Assembly (NCBI GenBank): GCA_020740775.1
Contig: JAHEWK010000001.1
Span: 6,510,001-6,574,000, forward strand
Direction of reading: 5' to 3'
Source: Ilyonectria destructans
Lineage: Eukaryota; Ascomycota; Sordariomycetes; Hypocreales; Nectriaceae
Length of the DNA: 64,000 nt
The notes under the pieces: model-generated
What the model was told of the DNA's origin: nothing
The model's database searches: none
What the model saw: only the letters and a program-made list of their open reading frames with translations
Program-made: the position numbers and the translations under genes
Part shown: positions 10,876 through 21,584 of the stretch, one piece after another
Layout: every line of letters begins with the position of its first letter
Numbering within the stretch: position 1 is the stretch's first letter

Positions 10876-11979
10876 ATGTCTGATGCCGCTGGCGACCCGG
10901 GATCTTCTCCTCTATCCTCAGCCCTGACCTCCCCTTCTCTACCACCCCCCACCCCTTGTCAGTGTCCCCAGTGCCGCCGGGCTCGCCAGGGTCGTAGACC
11001 TAGACAGTGTCAGATGTGCCCGCGAGCTCGGCGGCTTCAGCAGCAGGGTCGACGGTTTCGGTTGTCCCGACGGTCATCCTCAGCCTCCGCCCAATCCCCT
11101 CGGCCTCCGCCATCTCCTTCACCTCTACGATCTCCCTCACCTCCACGATCTCCTCCAGCTCCGCCATCTCCTTCACCCCCACGATCTCCCTCGCCTCCAC
11201 GATCTCCCCCGCGTCCACCACCAGAGATCACAGAAGGATACTGGCCGACACTGAAGCAAGCTCTCCTGGCGAATCCGACAGGCCTTGATCGAATGAACAT
11301 CACATGCCCTATATGCCTTACAGACATGGACGGTAGGGAAGTCCCGGACCAGCTTGACAGGGAATTGGGCCATTCCGCGGGCATAGCCCCCTGTGGGCAT
11401 ATATTTTGCGTCCCGTGTATGGTTAAATTGGAACTGAGACTCCGCAGGTTCGACCCCTTCGTCTGTCCCCTTTGCTTATACTCTTGGAAGCATACAGTAT
11501 GTGGGCACCCAAGCTTCGGATACCCATTGGGGCGAGTTCAGCAAGTCGAAACCGTGCCGACGCGTCTAAGACAGACTGCGGACTATTGCGTACCCTGCGT
11601 GTTGTCTCGTTCCGCCGAAGCTATGGCAGGATTCGCAAGGATCCTTTATAGCAACGATCTGCGGGAGGTTCCAACTCAGGTCATAGGAGTCTCAGTATCC
11701 TACAAGGGCCTCCGGTGGGATGCGCCTGATACGTCCCCGAGAATGGAAGCACCCAAGACTTTGCGCCACTTGGACCTGAGTGAGACTATGGGGGGCATGG
11801 TGCGAGCCTGTCTGGAGCAGCTTGGAAATTTGTTTCGAGACAATCGGATTCCGCTGGATCTTGAGCAGGTCAGGTTTGAAGCACGCCTGTATAATATGGG
11901 GGATTGTTTTCCGGACGAGGACCGGGACGGTAATTTTTCTATAGCAGGCTTCCTGTGGCGGGACGTGGATGAGGAGTAA
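10876..11979 (+). CDS. RING-finger (C3HC4) protein with Pro/Ser/Arg-rich spacer
   Basis: Single exon, 367 residues. The RING is complete: C144-x2-C147, C173-x-H175-x2-C178-x2-C181, C197-x2-C200, in a CPIC...PCGHIFC...CPLC layout. Before it, residues 28-48 hold extra cysteine pairs (CQCPQC, CQMC), and residues 74-117 are an SPPRSP-type repeat encoded by an imperfect repeat of CTCCTTCAC-like units. After it comes a post-RING cysteine (TVCGHP) and an unclassified C-terminal region. A role as E3 ligase is inferred from the RING only. The repeat tract may vary in length between strains. Confidence 0.78.
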   Translation: MSDAAGDPGSSPLSSALTSPSLPPPTPCQCPQCRRARQGRRPRQCQMCPRARRLQQQGRRFRLSRRSSSASAQSPRPPPSPSPLRSPSPPRSPPAPPSPSPPRSPSPPRSPPRPPPEITEGYWPTLKQALLANPTGLDRMNITCPICLTDMDGREVPDQLDRELGHSAGIAPCGHIFCVPCMVKLELRLRRFDPFVCPLCLYSWKHTVCGHPSFGYPLGRVQQVETVPTRLRQTADYCVPCVLSRSAEAMAGFARILYSNDLREVPTQVIGVSVSYKGLRWDAPDTSPRMEAPKTLRHLDLSETMGGMVRACLEQLGNLFRDNRIPLDLEQVRFEARLYNMGDCFPDEDRDGNFSIAGFLWRDVDEE

Positions 11980-12206
11980 AGGAGCGATATTGTTGAGCGC
12001 AGTCATGTAGGCAGGGCTTATAAGATGAACTGGACCATGTATGCGAGGTCCGGATATTGAAACAATTCAAATTGAAGCACAAAGCTAGAAGAGATGAGGT
12101 GAATTGGCAAATATGGTAAGGGAGGTAGAGAAAGCTCTATTGACGTCGTATAAGAAGTGTACTAAGTACGGGATGGGCGTTTCCCCATTCCAGAAAACTG
12201 GGAGAA

Positions 12207-13046
12207 CTACGCGCTCTCAAAGTCTAGGATCAAACCGGGGAGGAGTTCAATGGCCTTTGGGCTCTGATTGGTTCCCAAAAGGGTCAACCTGATTTCGGAC
12301 TTGGTGTCGCTGTTTACCAAGGCCGATATGAATACCCGGTGGCTGCCCTGGGTCGCACCAGAATGCACGTCAAATGACCACCCGTCCTCCGCGCTCCCCG
12401 TCTCTTGACCGACCGTGTGAATGGCTTCATAGACTGGCTTCAACGTGGACAAATCCCTCTCAGACAAGAGAACCGTGACCTTGGAGACGCCTTGAGCTTC
12501 TGAGGCGTGCTTTGTATGCTCAAGCCGTTCGGTGCCCTCTTGGTACGGCACGCGCAAGTGTCGTGGAGTTCGATCGAGACACCAAAACGGGGCCTCGCCT
12601 GGCCAGACAGGGTTCCCCGCTGCGTCCTGAGCCGATGCCACGGCCCATTTCAAAACGGTCTGGTCAGGCCGAACCCGTCCCCCGGCGACAGGATCGATGT
12701 AGGTGACTCCCGCGCCGCCCTCTCGGACCCGTTGCTGAACCTGGCTGAAGTCGGCCTCGTCTGGCAGAGTGTATGCCCAATCGATGATGCGCCCCTCTTT
12801 GAGGCTGCCCCAGCGGTGACTGCGCCGCCGGTCTGGATCAACGCCCTTGTTGAAGGCAATAAGCTCGAGATATGTGCCGTCGGGGAGGATGACCAGCTTG
12901 TTGACCGTCAATCCGTCAGCGTGCTCGCCTCCATGGATGATGGTGAGGGCGTCCTGGAGACGCTTTGGCAATTCAAAGAGCTCGTCGTACGAGACCAAGA
13001 TCACGATGTGATCTAGAATAGGACGTGGGCTTGATTTATTCGACAT
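12207..13046 (-). CDS. Glyoxalase-like domain protein
   Basis: Single exon. I take the start at ATG 13046 (MSNKSSPRPILDH), giving 279 residues, because the family begins just before the LDHIVILV strand; an upstream in-frame start at 13142 would add 32 unlike residues. The N-terminal half has the strand pattern of Glyoxalase_3/VOC-type folds (LDHIVILVSYDEL, LVILPDGTYLELIAF, IDWAYTLPD). The protein resembles a large fungal family of uncharacterised glyoxalase-like proteins. A metal-dependent lyase or dioxygenase-type activity is possible, but the substrate cannot be inferred and I cannot assign metal ligands with confidence. Confidence 0.75.
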   Translation of the reverse strand: MSNKSSPRPILDHIVILVSYDELFELPKRLQDALTIIHGGEHADGLTVNKLVILPDGTYLELIAFNKGVDPDRRRSHRWGSLKEGRIIDWAYTLPDEADFSQVQQRVREGGAGVTYIDPVAGGRVRPDQTVLKWAVASAQDAAGNPVWPGEAPFWCLDRTPRHLRVPYQEGTERLEHTKHASEAQGVSKVTVLLSERDLSTLKPVYEAIHTVGQETGSAEDGWSFDVHSGATQGSHRVFISALVNSDTKSEIRLTLLGTNQSPKAIELLPGLILDFESA

Positions 13047-15200
13047 TTTGATGGATGGAGTGTGAATATTTACGCTCTTGAGTTTACTCGCTTTAATGGT
13101 GAGGGGTAGCATCGGGAGTTTGATCCGAAGACATCGCGTCACCCATTGCGTGCTTGTTGATAAGCCATTGCAACATTCTGCGACTTGAATTAATCAAATT
13201 TACTAAATAGCAATTCAATTCAACTTATTTTTTAACGATTCTGAGCGAGAATTCCTCATAATTTGCGCTTTTGGTTCAGAATTGGTTCTTTTTGGAAACT
13301 CTCCCGTACAACGTTACCTTGTCAAAAATATTGCTCGCCTTCAGCCTGAAAGTCCCTCGCAGGGTTGTCATTCATTTCCGGAAACCTCGTCGTGCCGATT
13401 TCCGATATTCCCGTGCCGTCGATCAGATTGAATGGACCAGAGGCGAATTGGTCCGAGATTACCACACCAACATGCTCCCCTAGAGGTGCAGCAATTCCAT
13501 CAATTGTTTTTTGATCCAACCCTGTGATATCAAAAAGGGGCCAAGGACAAGCCGGCAAGCCTCTGTTTTCTAGATTGACTTTGATCCATAATTTGGGCTG
13601 AAATGACGATGTGCCGTCCTTGGCCATCGCCCTTGACTATCCGTGTTTAAGTGGCCAGTCCTCATCAAAGCCAATCGGAGAACATGCCTGACTGGGATGG
13701 CAACACCTTCGCTTCCAACCCACGTTGCTGTTATTCAGTTCGGTGACGTGGAAATGGACCTGGACCTGGCTAGACTCTTGCTCGTGACTCCTCATCACAT
13801 GCCGAGCGCTGACATGGGAGATTGATATTGCTGCCTCATCAACTATGCCGATTTCGACTGGATTGCTTAGAGCGTCCTGCATGCTGCCGTTGGCCATCCC
13901 CTGTTAAGCGATGGCCTTGGCAGTTAGCCTGTGATCCATGCCGAGATCATACAAGCGTCGAGTTTCCCCGCATCCCCGCCTCGTCGATCGCCAACGCTGT
14001 GCCTTGCATCCCTGCTCTCGGATGGTCGGCCCTCGACATGCTGACCACTCTCAGCCTGTCGAGTCGTCTTCCCCTGTTAAGCCACCATCGTATTCGGCGC
14101 TCCTCCCACCGTTCCTGATGCTACTTCCACATTTAGGGCGCGCCGAGGCCGAGGAAATCTGGGGAAACATTGGCATCTGATTGCATTTCCCGCTGGGTTT
14201 GGCCACCACGGGCCACATTCGGCGTCCTTCAAGCCATTGACCCCAGCCAGTAAGGCGCCCATGTTGGGCTGGGGAATGTCCAAAAACGGCACACTCGCCG
14301 GGAGCGAGTATCCTTGGTTGAAGATCGCGATCGTGTCTTTGGGCTGGCTGCTGCCAAGTTTGATCGTAGCCTGGGGCATGGAAGGGGCTCGCTTCCCTAT
14401 GCCCTGCTCCAGGAGACTAATAACGGACACCAGATACTATGAGTGTGTCTTCTGGGTCCAATAAATCCCAACTGAGAGTGAGACTACAGCCAAGTTGCCT
14501 GAACTGGAGGCAATGTCCGAGTTGGGTCTCCAAGGGACGCATGTTGTCAGATGGCCTCACCAACCTCGTTGGACCTGCTCGGAAGTCGCCTTTCATAGAA
14601 CAAGCAACCATCACACCCTTGCTCGACCTTCCAGCCCAAATAACTGACCCCATTACACTTCTGCAATGACAGGGGCTTCGTTTGGTTAAAGTTACCTGTA
14701 GGATCACATCGATACTCAAAACGGACGCTCTCCGTCTTCACGAGCCAATCGACTCCTCACTAGACCCTCCATCATCTGAACAGAAGTACCTCCGGCCGGA
14801 CTACATCACTACTCTGGCGGAAGGCAGGTTTACATGCAGACCTAGACGACGAGGGAATTGAGAAAATAGAGTCATTAGACTTCTTTGGGAGTGGCAATGA
14901 GCTCATAGTATTGGCATCACCCTGGTCAAGTCATGCAGAAGGAATTATCATGAGGGCCAGAAAGCATATGAAGAATCCAGGAAACAAGCTGAAGGCCGAG
15001 GCTCCCGTCCGCCCCAAGCCCTACCCTGTCTGCTTGCTGGAGTATATAGATGAGGGAACCTGGGGAATATTGATCTTGGTTGTCAGGCCTCCCGAACATC
15101 AGCCACCGACTCTTAATTCCGAGTCTTGGTCGATTACTGCAAACAAGTTTGCAGTCTCAGAGCTTACAACGCCTGGGGTCGTCAACACCCTGCCGAAATC
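13047..15200. other. About 2.1 kb with only fragmentary reading frames; possible decayed gene(s)
   Basis: On the minus strand, frames 13897..13637 and 13627..13322 are in the same register and separated by one TAG stop; 14430..14077 and 14741..14547 are further short frames. On the plus strand, an open stretch ending near 15063 reads like protein (for example LDFFGSGNELIVLASPW), but has upstream stops and no start codon. None can be joined into a full gene with good splice sites. The 12-mer CCCCTGTTAAGC occurs twice (near 13900 and 14071). The part at 13180-13270 is AT-rich. The most economical reading is remnants of one or two inactivated genes. Confidence 0.35.
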
Positions 15201-18200
15201 ATGAAGACCCCCGTGGGTTCTCTGAGCCTCTTGGCGCTCGTTCAACTCGTTACCGCCCAAAAGGCGTGTCTGAGCCTTACGACTCTGTTCCCCGACTGCG
15301 CGGTATGTCGCTCGTGTTAAGACCGCCTAGATTCAGACTAATTCTTCTAGTTCCCCTGTGTCGTCTCCGCTGGTTCAGCAGTGGGTTGTACTGTGTCTAC
15401 AGATCTTGCTTGTAAGTGAATTGTGTGAAGCCTCTGCCGCGCCTAAGCTCATTCGTGTAGGCCGTTGCGACCCAGCTAGTTCACAAGCCATCCAGGCCAG
15501 CGCTGTAGGATGCGTTCTTGCCGCCTGCACAAAAGCGGGTGAGCTAGGTAGCGCCCTGGCTGCTGGTCCTGCTATCTGCGGATGTGCGGCGACGGCTGTC
15601 CCAGACGCAACCACCACGAGCGAAGCGCCTCCGCCCGAGACGACAACAGATGCAACTACTACATCTGCGGCACCGGAGACAACGACCGAAGCTACAACCA
15701 CCGCGGAAGACACAACCGGCCCGATCACCACGACTGCTTCTGCTGGAGACAGCACCACGACTGCACACTGTGATTCGGAGAGCCCCTGTCAAGCGAGCGC
15801 TGATGTCGTCCCCAGCTGCGCTACTAGCTGTATCTCGTCCGCCGCTGTGACTGAAGCTGGATGTTCCTCTGGCGACTATGAATGTCAATGCTCATCCACG
15901 GCTGTGATCCAAAACGCGGCACAGAACTGTGTTATTGGTGGCTGTGGTTTCTCCGGGGCTATCGACGTACTGAACGCCGTGGGTGGCTTGTGCGAATGCG
16001 TCTCGGCCCATCCAACAACACCTTGCACCGGGACAGCAACCGTGCCTCCTACAGACACTACAACACAGAGCGAATCTATCCAGACGACAGAAACGGAAAC
16101 TGAATCAGAAACTCAGTCAGAAACTCAATCAGAAACCCAATCAGAAACTGAGACGGGTGTTGAGACCACAACGACTGACGACAACCCTGGGCCAACCTGC
16201 AAGCCTGGCACCACAGAGGATTGCGGACCGGTGGCTTCGACTGCTATCCCATCCTGCGCTCATGCGTGCTTTTCAAGTGCCGCGCCGAACATTGGCTGCG
16301 ACGTTGATGACTATACCTGTCAATGCGGAGCCGAGGCTCAGGCTTCTCTCTCTCAGATACTCATCCCCTGCGTTATCACCGCGTGCGACTCTGGCGATCT
16401 TCCCGGCATCATCACAGGCGCAAGCTCTGTCTGCGCTTGTGCAACTGCTGCCCCTGCTGCGGGCGACTGCACAACAACAGACGATGGGACTGGGACTGGG
16501 ACTGGGACTGCGACTGAGACTGCATCGACAACGAAGCCTCCTACTTCCAGCAACCCTCCCGTAACGGAGACCGGCAAGACAACCACGTCCTGTCCCGATG
16601 CGACGACTGAAGACTGTGGTCCTGTTGCAACCTCCGCTGTCCCGTCTTGCGCCCATGCCTGCTTCTCTTCTGCGGCCCCGAAGGTCGGTTGCGACGTCGA
16701 CGACTATGCTTGCCAGTGCGAGGACGCAGCCCAGGCTAGTCTCTCTCAGCTTCTCATTCCCTGCGTGGCAACAGCTTGCGACTCCGGAGACCTTCCCGGC
16801 GTCATTACTGGTGCTAGCTCTGTTTGCGCATGTGCCACTGCCGGTCCTACTGGTGGTTGCGCTACAGGAAATCCTCCAGGTGGAAGTGATACTACTACTA
16901 CTACCGCTGGACCTACTACGACTGGCGGATCTGGAGGTACTCACACCACCACCTGCGCTGATGCAACTACCCAAGACTGCGGCCCTGTGGCTACCTCTGC
17001 TGTTCCATCATGCGCTCATGCTTGCTTCTCATCTGCGGCTCCAAAGGTCGGCTGCGACGTCGACGACTATGCTTGCCAGTGCGAGGATGCGGCCCAGGCT
17101 AGTCTTTCGCAGATTCTCATTCCCTGCGTAGCAACAGCCTGCGACTCTGGAGACCTGCCTGCTGTTATTACTGGCGCCAGCTCTGTCTGCGCATGTGCGA
17201 ATGCCGGTCCTACTGGCGGCTGTGCCACAGGAAACCCTCCAGGTGGAAGTGATACTACTACTGCTGGGCCTACTACAACTCGCAGTTCGGGCGGGGATCA
17301 CAGCACTACTTGCGCTGATGCAACTACTCAAGACTGCGGACCTATTGCCACCTCGGCTGTTCCATCCTGCGCTCATGCTTGCTTCTCCTCTGCGGCTCCA
17401 GGCGTTGGCTGCGGTGTAAATGACTATGCTTGCCAGTGTGAAGCAGAGGCCCAGGCCAGCCTATCCCAGCTTCTCATCCCTTGTGTAGCAACAGCTTGTG
17501 ACTCTGGAGACTTGCCTGCCGTTATCACGGGTGCCAGCTCTGTCTGCGCATGCGCCCAAGCCGGTCCTACTGGTGGCTGTGCCACAGGAAACCCCCCTTA
17601 TGGAGGGCCTACTACTACTGCCGTTGAGACCACCAAGACTGGCGGATCTGGCGGTGGCACTACTTGCGCTGAAGCAACCACTTCCGACTGTGCACCTGTC
17701 GCTACCTCCGCTGTCCCGTCTTGCGCCCATGCCTGCTTCTCTTCCGCGGCCCCGAAGGTCGGTTGCGATGTCGACGACTACGCCTGTCAGTGCGGAGCTG
17801 AGGCACAAGCGAGTCTTTCTCAGCTCCTGATTCCTTGCGTTGCTACCGCTTGTGACTCTGGCGATCTGCCCGGTGTCATCACTGGAGCAAGCTCCGTATG
17901 TGCTTGCGCTACTGCTCCTCCATCAGGCGGCGACTGCGGAGGATCTGGTGGTGGCGGCGGCGGAAAGCCAACGACGACGAGCAAGCACTCGTATCCCACT
18001 GGCGGTAGTGGAGGTGGGGGTTCAACTTGTGTTGCTGGACCTCTTACCTCTGCAGATTGCGGACCTATTGCTTCATCAGCTGTGCCATCGTGTGCCCGTG
18101 CCTGCTTCTCTTCCGCAGCGCCAGGCGTTGGCTGCGGTGTGAATGACTATGCTTGTCAATGTCAAGCAGAGGCTCAAGCCAGCCTTTCTCAGCTTCTCAT

Positions 18201-19353
18201 TCCCTGCGTCGCAACAGCTTGCGACTCTGGAGACTTACCTGCTGTCATTACCGGCGCAAGCTCCGTATGTGCTTGCGCTACTGCTCCTGCTTCGGGCGGA
18301 GATGGAGATTGTGGGGGATCTGGTGGTGGCGGCGGCGGAGAGCCAACAAAGACGGGAGAATCATCCAAGCCAACTGGCAGCGGAGGAGAGGGCTCATCTT
18401 GTGTTACTGGGCCTCTCACCACTGCAGACTGTGCGCCTGTCGCTTCATCAGCGGTCCCGTCTTGCGCTCGTGCTTGCTTCTCCTCTGCGGCTCCAGGCGT
18501 TGGATGCGATGTGGATGATTATGCTTGCCAATGTGAAGCAGATGCTCAGGCCAGCCTTTCTCAGCTCCTTATCCCTTGCGTTGCTACTGCCTGCGACTCC
18601 GGAGATTTACCTGCAGTTATTACTGGAGCAAGTGCCGTTTGCGCCTGCGCGACTGCTCCGGCTGCTGGGGGCGATTGCGGAGGATCTGAGCCAACAAAGA
18701 CGGGAGACTCCTCGAAGCCCACTGGCAGCGGAAATGAGGGTTCAACTTGTGTTGCCGGACCTCTCACGTCGGCAGACTGTGGACCTATTGCTTCCTCAGC
18801 TGTTCCTTCGTGCGCCCGCGCTTGTTTCTCCTCGGCGGCACCTGGTGTTGGCTGTGGTGTTAATGACTATGCTTGCCAGTGCGAGGAGAAGGCTCAAGCC
18901 AGCCTTTCTGAGCTACTCGTGCCATGCGTTGCTACAGCCTGCGACTCTGATCAACTAGCCGGTGTTATTGCCGGTGCTAGCTCTGTGTGTGCTTGTGCTA
19001 CCGCTCCTGCTTCCGGCGGCAATGACTGTGGATCTGGCGGTAGCGGATCTGGCGGTAGCGGATCTGGTGGTAGCGGATCTGGTGGTAGTGATACCACTTG
19101 CGTTACTGTCACCAAGTCTGGAAGTGGTGGAGATGTCACCAAGTCTACTTCATGCTACCGCGCACCGAGCGGCGGAACTCTGACGACGAAGTCCAGCCCA
19201 ACGGCCAAGGGTGGTGAAAGTGGGACCGAATCCGAGGCGGCTTCCCCCTCTGAGACTGGCCCTCTGGTTGTTAAGGGAAGTGCCGCTCGCTTCGAGATGG
19301 GCATCGTTGCCGGAGTGTTCGGCGCCGTCTGGCTTGCTGCTGTCGTCTTGTAG
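15201..19353 (+). CDS. Giant CFEM-repeat cell-surface protein, ten CFEM-type domains, probable GPI anchor
   Basis: Exons 15201..15302, 15351..15411 and 15461..19353 give 1351 residues. The joins create a canonical first CFEM domain (FPDCA-FPCVVSAG ... STDLA-C-RCDPASS). A signal peptide (about 1-19) precedes it. A second, divergent CFEM-like unit starts near 15770, then eight close copies begin at 16198, 16591, 16954, 17311, 17665, 18028, 18400 and 18748. Each has the eight-cysteine order PSC-A-x2-C, GC, C-Q-C, PC, AC, VC, and each keeps an Asp three residues before the fourth Cys, the residue that ligates haem iron in Candida Csa2/Rbt5-type CFEMs. Ser/Thr/Gly-rich linkers separate the units. 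The C-terminus (GSAARFEMGIVAGVFGAVW...) fits a GPI signal. Likely roles, by family, are haem/iron capture or surface interaction. The domain number is unusually high. Confidence 0.88.
16198..18999 (+). repeat. Eight tandem CFEM-encoding repeats of about 350-390 bp
   Basis: Unit starts (first Cys codon) are spaced 393, 363, 353, 354, 363, 372 and 348 nt. Units alternate two versions of the loop before the CxC pair (DVDDY in units 1, 2, 3, 5, 7; GVNDY in 4, 6, 8). AHAC occurs in the first five and ARAC in the last three. This mosaic pattern points to tandem duplication with recombination between units. Confidence 0.85.
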
Positions 19354-20191
19354 ATGGCGAGGGGATGTTAGGAATGAATGTTTGGCCTTTACTTAATACT
19401 GTATATATATCTGTGCTTTCCTCTTTCCCGCTACATCCCGCGGGTGGACAGCTTGAGCTGGACTAAATAAACCCCGAAAAAACACAAGGAACTGCAGAGA
19501 GTCTCTGCGATTAATAAGCCACTCTTTAAGTTAGCTTTAATGAATTAAACGATAATTCTAGTCGATTGGGGTCATGGTGATTGCTGAACGGAAAATATGT
19601 CATGTCGGCCAAAGCCACACCCATCATCAATCGATTGATCTTGACCTGGAGCTGTGTTCTCATCCTATCAGTCCGAAAGCCTTGCTAATTATTGTGGAAG
19701 GGTACATTCTAAGGCTGATTCCTTGAGAATGGGGATGTGAGTACCCTCTAGAGTAGCATCCTGATATATACCAGCCGTGCTAGCCGTCCATTACCTGCTG
19801 GTGAGATATAAGCGCTTACTCTGCTACACTGTTTCAAGATCAGGCGGCATCAGCGGCGGCTGGGTTTAACGGTTAATATCCATGGAAATATGAAAATAGA
19901 GCATGATATGGATTAATAATGAATGATGCTGACATTCCGATGCCATTTGCGGAGCGGAGATACGTGGCGTCTGGTGGGCGGAATTCCAACGCAACCGTGG
20001 TTGGCTAGGCTACATGATCCTTCGACGATAATGGCGGAGTTTGGTTTTGTGGGTGAGGAGTAAGACGCGGGGCCGTCGCTCCATCCTTATAAGCCGCCGG
20101 AAGTCGGCGATTCTAGACTTTTGAGCTTCATCCATAATTGTTCCTCGCCAAGCCAGCATAGTACCGCAAAAACCAAGTCAAAATCGCCACC
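19354..20191. other. Intergenic, 3' end of the CFEM gene and promoter of the DUF1993 gene
   Basis: An AATAAA-like polyadenylation element occurs near 19465. The middle part is AT-rich. A TTATAAG element near 20087 lies about 105 nt before the DUF1993 start codon and may serve as a TATA box. No gene seen. Confidence 0.5.
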
Positions 20192-20765
20192 ATGTCATCG
20201 CTCTATCAGCAATTCGTCCCGGTGCTCATCAAGTACCTCAAGAACCTCGGGCTCATCCTTGAGAAGGCCGAGAAGTTCTGTGAGGAGAAGGGAATCAAGC
20301 CCGAGGACATGATTACGTATCGGCTCATCGCTGACATGCAAGGGTAAGGGAGAAGTAAAGACCTGATTGCCCGCAATAATACTGACCACCAGCGATAGCC
20401 TGGCATACCAAGTTCGGTCATGCTCAAACACGTCGAAGTTCTCGGTGCATCGCCTCGGTGCACCCGATATGCCCGTCTTTGAAGACAATGAAGAGACATT
20501 CGAGGAACTCCAGTCCCGCATCAAGCGTACCATTGAGATGCTAGAGAAGGTTGACCCAGAACTCATCAATAGCAAGGTGAATGAGGAATTCATCATGGAG
20601 ACCAAGATGGGCAACTTTCGGTTCCAGTCGGGACAACAATACATCTCCGAGTACATCATTCCCAACTTCCATTTCCATTTGAGTTCGGCGTACTGCATTT
20701 TGCGGACGCAGGGAGTGCCGATTGGGGCATTGGATTACCTCAACGATGTCTTTGTCAAGGTCTAA
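20192..20765 (+). CDS. DUF1993 family protein, two exons
   Basis: Exons 20192..20343 and 20393..20765 (49-nt intron, join ADMQG-DSLAYQV) give 174 residues. The layout (SLYQQFVPVLIKYLKNL, an EEKGIKPEDMITYRL segment, then a helical C-terminal half with FHLSSAYCILRTQGV) fits the DUF1993 family, small all-helical proteins related to DinB-like folds and common in fungi and bacteria. Function unknown. It lies 212 nt upstream of the thioesterase on the same strand, but its own promoter lacks the CGGGATTT element of the following genes, so I do not count it in that regulon. Confidence 0.8.
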
Positions 20766-20947
20766 GCTGGACGGTCGCGATGGAATAATGGGGCCGATGT
20801 GGTTGAATAGAGATGAGGGTATGCGGAACTGGAGGATATTCTTTAAAAGGGGCCGGGCTTTGTCCGCTCAACAATTTCCGCTTGGTGGACAAAACCTTCT
20901 CAGGGAAACTGCTGCACTGAATATACCGTCAATACTTGGCTTTCTCG

Positions 20948-20957
20948 AAATCCCGAC
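20948..20957 (-). promoter_or_regulatory. Cluster motif site 1 (AAATCCCGAC)
   Basis: Reads GTCGGGATTT on the minus strand. It ends 20 nt before the thioesterase start codon, so it lies in the leader or core promoter. It is one of five sites in the 20.9-28.9 kb block. Confidence 0.5.
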
Positions 20958-20977
20958 CTGATTTTTATTATTTAAAA

Positions 20978-21487
20978 ATGACAATCCAAATAGAGACGTT
21001 GGAAGATTCTCCGATGTGGGCGGCGACAGTCGCCCACGTCCAACGAGTCATCGACCGCCTCATCGCAAACAGCCCTATCTACACCCTCTTACTCTCCTCC
21101 ATCAAACTCGTCAACGCCCAAAAAGGCAATGTTACCACGCGACTTGTCCTGGAACCGAACCACGTGAACAGCAGAGGGACGCTCCACGGCGCAGTCTCGG
21201 CTACCATCATCGACTTTACCACCGGCCTCGCCATTGCGTCCTGGGATTTGCGGGAAACGACGGGGGCGAGTGTGGACATGCACATCAGCTATCTCAGCAC
21301 GGCTAAAATTGGCGAAACCCTCGAGATTGTGTCGACGGCAGACAAAGTCGGAGGAAGCATGTCCTTTTCGACAATTCGCATCTCCAAGATCGCGGAGGAT
21401 GGAACAAGTACGCTGGTCACTCTGGGACAGCACACTAAATATGGGAAGAACCCAGGGGGTGCTGCATCTCAACCGCCAAAAGCATAG
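20978..21487 (+). CDS. PaaI/4HBT-type hotdog thioesterase
   Basis: Single exon, 169 residues from ATG 20978. An in-frame upstream start at 20936 would add 14 residues that cross the motif site and do not look coding. The hotdog hallmark is clear: an N-x-RGTLHGAVSATIIDFTTGLA helix followed by the GASVDMHISYLSTAKIGE strands. This matches PaaI/THEM2-like acyl-CoA thioesterases, which hydrolyse acyl- or aryl-CoA to free acid and CoA. The substrate is not predictable. It converges on the SDR gene (98 nt between stop codons) and carries the same promoter motif as the SDR/dehydratase pair. Confidence 0.85.
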   Translation: MTIQIETLEDSPMWAATVAHVQRVIDRLIANSPIYTLLLSSIKLVNAQKGNVTTRLVLEPNHVNSRGTLHGAVSATIIDFTTGLAIASWDLRETTGASVDMHISYLSTAKIGETLEIVSTADKVGGSMSFSTIRISKIAEDGTSTLVTLGQHTKYGKNPGGAASQPPKA

Positions 21488-21584
21488 ATGATGTCAAAAT
21501 AGAATAGACTACAACAAGACTGTCTCTTTGTGCTCTTAAATTTCTTAGCTTCACATGGAAGATGGAAAGATGGATAGAATACCA

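Noticed and set aside
15375..18767. Many antisense and alternate frames of 60-270 codons across the CFEM gene
   Set aside because: Mirror images of the GC-rich, repetitive CFEM coding sequence. Their repeated text (such as GGSGS or LLLLP) follows from the repeat structure.
20192..20765. DUF1993 gene as a member of the CGGGATTT regulon
   Set aside because: It is adjacent and on the same strand as the thioesterase, but no CGGGATTT element is seen in its promoter (19354-20191).
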